DNA from: Beta vulgaris subsp. vulgaris
Lineage: Eukaryota > Streptophyta > Magnoliopsida > Caryophyllales > Amaranthaceae
Length of the DNA stretch: 64,000 nucleotides
NCBI RefSeq assembly: GCF_026745355.1
Contig: NC_079203.1
Location: 44,806,081 to 44,870,080, forward strand
Direction: 5' to 3'
Shown here in pieces: positions 57,038 to 64,000 of the stretch. The position numbers and the translations under genes are program-made. How positions within the stretch are numbered: position 1 is the stretch's first letter; the number at the start of each line of letters is the position of its first letter. The notes below the pieces were generated by a model that was given only the letters and a program-made list of their open reading frames with translations, searched no databases and had not been told where the DNA came from.

Positions 57038-57956
57038 AATAAGAATGAATTTCATATCTGGTTACGAGCTCATATGTTGTTGTTTAGTATAGGGTTACGA
57101 GAGTTTGAGATATAATTTGGTAGCAAATTTGGTAGAATATTAAAATGAGATAATTTGGTAGAAAATATGGTAGAAAAAATGGGGAAATTTTGGTAAAATA
57201 TTAAAATGGGATGATAAATTTGGAGTATATGGTTTAACCAGATATTTTTTAATATCATTTGATGAATTTTAGTAATATCTGGTTAAGTACGATCGAGATC
57301 AAGTTTGAATGCAGGTCTATTTGGTCAGGTCAACATATAATATTGTCAGGTATCAGTCAGGTCTGGGTAATCCCAGGTCAGGTTTCGATCGGGTCTAGGG
57401 ACTGACCCTCACAGGTCGAACCAGGTTCAAGTCAGGTCAGAATCAAGTAGACCCAGCGAGCAGATCTATTTCTGACACCACTAAATATATATTATGGTGT
57501 AACATGTTACAAACACGACACTCTATTTTCAAATAGCTACGATTGTAACTTGTGGTGGTTGTGATGTACAAAATTTTGTCGATTTTTGGGATCAACCTAT
57601 CAGTCGTGCCCTCCATCACTGTCACGGTTTCAGTTTCTATTAATTTGTCATTAGCTTTGCCTTTTCCACTATATCTCTCCGTCAAGGCCGAAGATTAATT
57701 TCACTTAACTTGCCTTAGAATTAGAATAAGCATATTTGAAATGTAACATCTCCCAATAATTCTTCTTTCTTATCCTTGAAGTAGCAAACAATGCATTACA
57801 TTTTGAAATCATTTTGCTGTACAAAAGAAAATATATAACAGAACAGAGGAAAGTTCTAGATGTATGATGTCTTTTCCATCCAGAATCTTGATAATCAGCA
57901 ATACTTATGATTTTATATATGGTACATAAATCTTCTTTCTCCAAGTGAAAAACCCA
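57038..57956. other. Spacer and 3' flank of ankyrin-PGG gene 2
   Basis: No gene. The stretch 57310-57450 is rich in CAGGTC/GGTCAGG motifs in both senses, perhaps a decayed tandem repeat. The stretch 57920-57956 closely matches the 3' flank of gene 1 (AAATCTTCTTTCTCCAAGTG), which supports a tandem duplication. Confidence 0.5.
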
Positions 57957-60301
57957 TCAAACTGGTGGGTACCTTCTAGCGTTTGCGTAAGAATTTCTAA
58001 TTCCTTGTATCACCAGGCGTATAATTTGCTTGAATAGTCTAGTAAAGAAGCGAACAACATGGATTGCGATGACAAGTCCTAAGGACATTGCCCAAACATT
58101 ACTTGCAAATATAATCGTTGTTAGAACAGGCTTTCTGGAGGTTGTTGGGTCGTTTATTAGGTCCTCAAGGCTCTTTTTGGAGGATACAATGAAATAAACA
58201 GAGAATGTGTAAGTAAATGTTGTGGCTGTCATCGCGATCCACATAGTGACCATTAAAATACGCACAACAAGCTTCGTACAAGGGAGTCCGCTTATGAGGA
58301 GAATTATGACAGTCAGAGATGAGATAAATCCTATTGTGTTGGAGATGAGAAATGCTTCATATGTTACAGGGTCTTGCTTTGCCATTATTGAAGTACCTGC
58401 TTTATGGCCATTGTTGTTATCTTGCCATACACCTCCCGGAGGGTTAATTCCGGCTTGGAAAGCCATAGTGGCTATTAATGAAGACACCACCATAAGAGCA
58501 GTACGTTGCTTTTCCACCCAATCGCGTGTGTTTATCCTGGGTTTTAGCAAAGCCTTTGCTCTTGACACTTTGGCGCGCCTCAAGATCAACCAGATTCCCC
58601 CATCATGACCATCTTTAGTGGTCAGGATGCAAGTGTCCATTGCTGTTAAGCCATTAGTGTTGATTGTGTTTTTTGCCATTCTCTTATCCTTGAGTAGAAA
58701 ATCAATAGTCTGCACATAGTTGAATAGCAAATTCTATGTCAGGCTATGTTTTTGTTATGACGAAATCAAACAAAGAAAATGCAAAGAACAGTAAATCGAC
58801 ACGCAAATTCATGCAGCTTATGATTAGGGAACAAGTCATGTTTAATAGGTTTTTGAGGAGGGAGTCAAAATTTTGAATAGCAAGATCCTTGTGTAAATCT
58901 AGGATTTTTATATAGGGTGGGCCGAACTTATTGATTAATTTCTTTGAAAAAAACCCAAAAACAAATGTCCTTAGAATCAAACTCGTGACTTGATGTCTAG
59001 TATAGACACGCTCCAACCACCTGCTCCACCATACTTATTTGTATCACTATCTCAGATAGGTTACTTATAGATATTTTGGATCATGGGGTTGGCCGAGGCC
59101 CGGGTAGGCCACCCCCTAGATCCGCCCATGCTTGTGTTGCGTCATTTGAAGTGTTACATATCAATATATCATATTAGTTCACCAACAAGGTGTTTATATA
59201 TGCTTGGATTAGCTGTCAATTGCTGTATTATATTCTTGAAGTATCAGCTTTTTTTGTTTCAAAACAATGGTTTATGTTGGAATAAGTCGTTCGTGTTGCG
59301 TGAGATAGAGGTACAAAACACAAGAAAAAGGGACATAGCTAGATTTCCTGAATGAAAAAGTCATTCCAATTCACCTCTTATGGGCATCCTCGTCTTTTTT
59401 TTTTTTACTAGTCAGGCGACAGTTTGAGAATGCAAGCATTATAACTCTAGCTAATATTATTTTTCATGTCAAGCTTCTCATTTGATTCAATTTTCGTAGG
59501 GATTTTGTGAAATATATATGAAGCACAATTTTAAGGCTAGGTGAAGTTATGGTGCAACTTCTTCAAAAGCGAAAGGATTTCTATTATCAGCTTACAATGT
59601 AAACAGGAGTTCATATAGATTTTTGGGTCGCAGGCAGAAATGTAAGTGACCCACAATATTACTCTATAGCCTACAATATTATAAATTTGTAATTTTGGTT
59701 TATAATTATGTACCTCGTAGTGTTTTGCTGCCACTGCTAGGTGTAAGACAGTGTTACCTTCGCTATCCTTGGCGTTAAGCAACTGACCATCACTCATGGT
59801 TCGTACCAAGAACATGAGAGCCTGTGACTGACTATGTTTCACACACAAGTGTAAAACAGTTTCACCATCAGTAGTTCGCTCTCGAGCTGCTTGCGGCTTA
59901 GCCCGAAGAAGCACACCAAGCGCTTGAATTTGACCATTTACAGCTGCAACATGAAGTGCATTCCTTCCATCTAGATCGCGCACAAAGCACATGCTAGAAT
60001 TTACTGCAAGCAAAACGTTCAATATCTCCAAATGTCCATTTGCTGAGGCCATATGTAGTGGTGTCCATCTTTTTGATTGATCAAGCTCCGTTGCTAGTTC
60101 TGGCTTTTGACGTACAACTTCTTTGATGAACTCCAAGTGCCCATGAGTCGTGGCTACATGTAACGGCGATTGCACGAAACGGCTTGATTTTTCAATGATG
60201 CATCGATTGAGGATGAGCGGGTCATCTCGAGTCAATTTGAGCAAGGATGGTACATCTCCTAGAAGTGCTGCATCATATAGCCTTTCTGTTTGTGCTTTCA
60301 T
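57957..60301 (-). CDS. Ankyrin repeat protein with PGG domain, gene 2
   Basis: Intact paralogue of gene 1 (32481-34255). Exon 1 is 60301-59714, exon 2 is 58709-57957, giving 446 aa. The donor is GAG|GTACAT and the acceptor TGTGCAG, phase 0, at the same protein position as in gene 1. Ankyrin repeats in exon 1 include QSPLHVATTHGHLEF, TPLHMASANGHLEIL, NALHVAAVNGQIQAL and ETVLHLCVKHSQ. Exon 2 gives TIDFLLKDKRMAKNTINTNG, the PGG signature (MAFQAGINPPGGVWQ) and about four hydrophobic segments. It is likely a membrane-anchored signalling protein as in the ITN1/BDA1-type family; its own role is unknown. The start MKAQTERLYDAA is the first ATG in frame. The intron is longer than that of gene 1 and carries a 236-bp insertion. 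Confidence 0.92.
58895..59130 (-). mobile_element. Insertion in the gene 2 intron, possibly SINE-like
   Basis: Absent at the same place in the gene 1 intron, and flanked here by CTTGTGT at 58888-58894 and 59131-59137. On the minus strand a box A-like TGGAGCAGGTGGTTGG (59027-59012) and a box B-like GAGTTTGATTCTA (58984-58972) suggest a tRNA-derived unit. About 100 bases precede box A, and both ends contain ATCTAG with GGTGG, so a MITE is also possible. Confidence 0.55.
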
Positions 60302-60959
60302 TTCTATGATTTGTGGAAAGGCAGTTGCTAGAAATGTAAGAAGGTACTTAGAAGGGATATAATGTATGCACTATTTAATGGTGGGATTAGTATAGTCAAG
60401 TGATCAAATTTCTTTTATAGAAAATTATAAGTATATATAAAAACCAAAGTCATCTTCAACCTATAGTTTAAATATAATCAACTTGACGTTTTTAGAAATT
60501 TCTTCCACTGGAGTCAGTCTACATATGCAACAGAATTGGTAAAATTTCTGAATGGTCGTTTTTTTCGTGAACAGATTAGGGAATCTTTGATATTATTTTG
60601 ATTAGGTCACTCTAATTTCTTGCTGATTGTGTATACTTTATATTTGATAGATACGTGACTTATAAAAAAGTACTGGAAGGACAAAGACGGCTACGTTTAC
60701 TAAAACTATCCGAGAGGTAATAATGTTTACCAGGCAATTTAAGTACACATGAATTTTCCTCTACAGAAAAAGTCATTTCAAGAAGACGAAAAAGTAGGTA
60801 GGTGTTCGCTCAACTCAAGTACTACTTTTGAAAAAAAAAAGTTTAAGAAGAGGGAAGTTAATTTTTCCTCTCAACCTTCACGATTTCTTAGTTCAATATT
60901 TGCGAGTAGGAGGCAAAGTTAAGAGGATCTCTATAGAAATCTAACCAGAATTCATACTT
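60302..60959. other. Upstream region of gene 2 and spacer
   Basis: Presumed promoter of gene 2. A weak TATA-like ATTAAATAG (minus strand) lies near 60368-60378. No other element was identified. Confidence 0.4.
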
Positions 60960-61129
60960 TGATAGAGAGAGAAAATAAACTCTAGAAATAGAGAGTTTAT
61001 TACAGGAAGATTTTATTATAGTGTGATACATCAAGATAAGCAATACATGAGCCTTTTATACAATTAGAAATAACTAACTTTGCTGACAAGGCTAACTAGA
61101 TATATCTGAATAAATATAATTAACTTATA
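60960..61129 (-). repeat. Copia 2 3' LTR
   Basis: About 170 bp, from TGATAGAGAG to ACTTATA on the plus strand, next to a polypurine tract (complement GAAGGGGGAG). A TATAAAAGG box on the minus strand near 61054 suits an LTR promoter. The inner terminus reads TA rather than TG. The partner LTR lies outside the window, so limits rest on one copy. Confidence 0.7.
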
Positions 61130-64000
61130 CTCCCCCTTCAAGCTGGACTTGGGATATAAGTCCAAGCTTGCTACATATAGCCTGATGCTGAGTTGAAGGT
61201 AAAGCTTTTGTTAGCACATCAGCTAACTGAGAAGCACTAGAAACATGAGAAGTTGTTAGAAAGCCTGCTGCCACTTGCTCTCTCACATAGTGCATATCTC
61301 TTTTCAAGTGTTTTGTTTTCTCATGAAACACAGGATTATGTGCTAAATGTTCAGCTGATATATTGTCACATTTTAGCATAATAGGCAAAGGAACAGTAAT
61401 CTGCAAATCTTCAAGAAGACCATGAACCCAGACCAATTCACTAGCAGTGTTGGACATACTTCTATATTCAGCTTCTGCTGAAGATTTACTCACAGTTGCT
61501 TGCTTCTTTGTTTTCCAAGAAATGAGATTATTTCCCATAAACACAGCATATGAGCTCAATGATCTGCTACTAAACTGACAACTGCTCCAATCTGAATCAC
61601 TATAAGCACATAGATCAAGAGTAGAATCTTTTGTATAATGTAAACCATAGTCCATTGTACCTCTGAGATATTTAACCAAATGTAGAGCTGCTCGCAAATG
61701 TGGAACTCTAGGTTCATGCATAAACTGACTTAGGTGTTGAACTGCATATGACAAGTCAGGCCTGGTAATGCCAAGATAGAGTAACCTTCCAACAAGTCTT
61801 CTGTATACATCTGGTTCTTGCAAAACTTCACCAGAATCTATGGACAATTTTAACCCAGCAGACAATGGAGTAGCAACACTTGCACAATCTTCCATACCAG
61901 TATCCACCAGAATATCCTTAATGTATTTCTTTTGAGACATGAAGGTTCCAACAGAAGATCTTGTAATTTCAACACCCAGAAAATAGTTTAAATCTCCCAG
62001 ATCCTTTATAGTAAAAGCCAAATCTAAACCCTTCTTTACCTCTTGAATTTGCAACAAAGAAGTTCCTGTGACAAGCATATCATCTACATATACTAGAACA
62101 ACCAAAAATTCACCATCAAGTTGTCTAGTGAACAAGGAATAGTCCTGTTTGGACTGAATAAAACCAATAGACACAAGAAACTTGGTAAGTTCTTTATTCC
62201 ATTGTCTTGAAGCTTGTTTTAACCCATATATAGATTTCTGCAATTTACAAACCTGTCCAGGTTTAGCCTTGAAATAACCAGCAGGAGGAACCATGTATAC
62301 CTCCTCATCTAAAAATCCATGCAAAAATGCATTATTTACATCCAACTGACATAAATTCCACTGTTTCACAGTTGCTAATGCAATCACCACTCTAACAGTT
62401 GCCAACTTAGCCACTGGAGAGAATGTTTGAGTAAAGTCCTGACCCTCAATTTGCTGATATCCTATTGCAACCAGCCTAGCTTTATGTCTCTCTATAGTGC
62501 CATCAGGTTTTAATTTTGTTTTATAAACCCACTTGGACCCTATAGCCCTTTTCCCTTTAGGTAAAGAAGTGAGAGTCCAAGTTTCATTGGCTTCTAAAGC
62601 CTGAATTTCTTTGTTCATAGCAAGAATCCAATCAGGATCATGCTTTGCTTGATTATAATATTTAGGTTCCACAATTTGACAAGAATTAACAGCAAAAGAT
62701 TTTGATTCAGAAATAGAAGATATTTGAGCATTTTTGTGAGGAATGTAAGTTGAAACAAAATCATTAAGTTTAGTAGAGGGAATTACAACCCTACTACTAT
62801 GTCTAACAACTGGAACAGATTCATGATGAGAAGAAGGAGAGGTAATATTATTAATAGAGCATGAATCTGAATGTGTATTAGACTGTGCAGGGGAAGTATT
62901 TTGTGGTGAGATAGGTTCAAGAATAGGCATAGAAGTAGAATTTTCAGGAGAAGAAGAATTTTGAGATAAAGACATAGAAGAAGAGACTAGAGGAGAGTTA
63001 TCATTGTTCTGTTTAAGGACTTCATCAGCAAACTTCACTAATTCAGGTTTATATATTTCAGTGTTTGGCTTATTTGTAGAAAATGGAAAACATTGTTCAA
63101 AGAAGACTACATCTCTAGAAACAAATGTAGTATGAGTATTAAGATCATATAGCTTATATGCTTTCTGCCCAGGGGGATAACCTATAAAGATACAGGTTCT
63201 AGATCTTGAATCAAATTTGTCTTTCTGAACATTCATATTGTAAGCATGACACAAGCATCCAAAATTCCTCAATCCACTGTATTCAGAAGGTTTACCAAAC
63301 ATCACTTCATATGGTGTTTTCCATGATAAAATCTTTGTAGGTAAATGATTTATCAAGTAAGTTGCTGTTAAAAGACAATCTCCCCAGAATTTCTTAGGTA
63401 AATGAGCTTGAAACCTAAGAGCTCTAGCTATTTCCAAGAGGTGTCTATGTTTTCTTTCAACCCTACCATTCTGTTGAGGAACATATGGCACACTCTTTTG
63501 CATTATGATTCCTTCAGACATAAACATGTGAATGCATTGTGTCTTCACTATTTCAGTCCCATTGTCTGATCTTACAGCTTTTATACATTTTCCAAACTGA
63601 GTCTTCACCATTTTCAGAAAGTATTCAAGAGTTTTAACAACTTGAGACTTGTTGTGTAATAAAAAAGTCCAAGTAACTCTACTATGATCATCTACCAAAG
63701 TTAGAAAATACTTTGCTCCATTTAATGCATTCACTCTGTATGGCCCCCATAGATCAACATGAATTAAATCAAAACATTGATCAGCTCTACTCTTGCTAAC
63801 AGAAAATGGAAGTTTATGTTGCTTTGAATTAAAGCATATACCACAGTTGTATTCATTCATGTCTTTACAACTCATACCAGGAATATGTTTCATTTTGGAC
63901 AATGATATATGTCCTAATCTGCTATGCATCAAATGTACATCATTAACAGTCTTAGATGTAACTTGTCTACCTACAGCAGTTTTATTTGGCAACATACCAG
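61125..64000 (-). CDS. Copia 2 polyprotein, pol part, partial
   Basis: An uninterrupted frame of about 957 codons, open at the right edge. From the edge it reads: GAG_pre-integrase zinc motif (HSRLGHISLSKM then CGICF), integrase with D, D and E (HVDLWGPYR, RSDNGTEI, QQNGRVERKHRH), a linker rich in Ser/Pro, reverse transcriptase (LDVNNAFLHGFLDEEVYM, catalytic YVDD, FTIKDLGDLNYFLGVEI) and RNase H (AYSDSDWSSC, KSSAEAEYRSM). The last codons overlap the polypurine tract and first bases of the LTR. No stop or frameshift is seen, so this element may be intact and potentially autonomous. Confidence 0.93.
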   Translation of the reverse strand, partial: GMLPNKTAVGRQVTSKTVNDVHLMHSRLGHISLSKMKHIPGMSCKDMNEYNCGICFNSKQHKLPFSVSKSRADQCFDLIHVDLWGPYRVNALNGAKYFLTLVDDHSRVTWTFLLHNKSQVVKTLEYFLKMVKTQFGKCIKAVRSDNGTEIVKTQCIHMFMSEGIIMQKSVPYVPQQNGRVERKHRHLLEIARALRFQAHLPKKFWGDCLLTATYLINHLPTKILSWKTPYEVMFGKPSEYSGLRNFGCLCHAYNMNVQKDKFDSRSRTCIFIGYPPGQKAYKLYDLNTHTTFVSRDVVFFEQCFPFSTNKPNTEIYKPELVKFADEVLKQNNDNSPLVSSSMSLSQNSSSPENSTSMPILEPISPQNTSPAQSNTHSDSCSINNITSPSSHHESVPVVRHSSRVVIPSTKLNDFVSTYIPHKNAQISSISESKSFAVNSCQIVEPKYYNQAKHDPDWILAMNKEIQALEANETWTLTSLPKGKRAIGSKWVYKTKLKPDGTIERHKARLVAIGYQQIEGQDFTQTFSPVAKLATVRVVIALATVKQWNLCQLDVNNAFLHGFLDEEVYMVPPAGYFKAKPGQVCKLQKSIYGLKQASRQWNKELTKFLVSIGFIQSKQDYSLFTRQLDGEFLVVLVYVDDMLVTGTSLLQIQEVKKGLDLAFTIKDLGDLNYFLGVEITRSSVGTFMSQKKYIKDILVDTGMEDCASVATPLSAGLKLSIDSGEVLQEPDVYRRLVGRLLYLGITRPDLSYAVQHLSQFMHEPRVPHLRAALHLVKYLRGTMDYGLHYTKDSTLDLCAYSDSDWSSCQFSSRSLSSYAVFMGNNLISWKTKKQATVSKSSAEAEYRSMSNTASELVWVHGLLEDLQITVPLPIMLKCDNISAEHLAHNPVFHEKTKHLKRDMHYVREQVAAGFLTTSHVSSASQLADVLTKALPSTQHQAICSKLGLISQVQLEGGV

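Larger units (their letters stand above)
60960..64000 (-). mobile_element. Ty1/Copia LTR retrotransposon 2, cut by the window edge
   Basis: The 3' LTR and the pol part of a second Copia element on the minus strand. It differs clearly from Copia 1 in LTR and protein, so it is another lineage. The 5' part with gag and protease lies beyond the right edge. Confidence 0.93.

Noticed and set aside
1..64000. A coordinated gene cluster (defence island, biosynthetic cluster) in the window
   Set aside because: Host genes are few, unrelated apart from the ankyrin-PGG paralogues, and separated by transposons.

Overview
This window is nuclear DNA of a flowering plant, almost certainly a eudicot. It carries plant-only families (DUF1677, ankyrin-PGG, FBD-type F-box), plant L1-type LINEs with a C-terminal RNase H, Copia elements and a chromodomain Gypsy element, Stowaway, Tourist-like, hAT and CACTA DNA elements, AT-rich spacers and introns with GT/AG borders. 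There are no bacterial operons and no CRISPR. A Caryophyllales or Amaranthaceae source is possible but is only an impression.

Few host genes are present. One short intact single-exon DUF1677 gene (9859-10383, +) stands alone. A dispersed tandem family of ankyrin/PGG membrane proteins, all on the minus strand, has two intact two-exon genes (32481-34255 and 57957-60301) and one wrecked copy (25021-26004). An F-box/FBD pseudogene (21997-23880), a pyruvate-kinase N-terminal fragment (52946-53161) and an unrecognised three-exon-like relic (46956-47660) are decayed.

The rest is mostly transposons whose edges can often be fixed to the base by target-site duplications (TSDs). Left to right: Stowaway MITE (59-317); full-length LINE A (1713-7401, +); small retroposon (8700-9270); Tourist-like MITE (11434-11793); a 921-bp element with TTCAG pentamer arrays (13175-14095); a chromovirus-type Gypsy element (14284-20879, -) split by a 1360-bp element with GATCA arrays (15307-16666); several MITEs (23239-24575); young Copia element 1 (26494-31614, -); a Copia fragment (31909-32382); a 1225-bp near-palindromic Mutator-like foldback (34789-36013); Stowaway (36485-36844); full-length LINE B (37290-42884, -), which belongs to the same family as LINE A; a 209-bp miniature LTR element (45257-45465); a hAT MITE (46270-46771); a 3'-truncated CACTA transposon (about 48841-52714, -); 5'-truncated LINE C (53808-57021, -) inside the pyruvate-kinase fragment locus; and Copia element 2 (60960 to the window end, -).

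No coordinated pathway is encoded. The biological story is a small local ankyrin-PGG gene array pulled apart by successive, partly nested insertions. The most unusual structures are the foldback palindrome, the two pentamer-array elements, the minimal LTR element with a tRNA-like core, and two retro-insertions that consist of little more than a poly(A) tract between TSDs.
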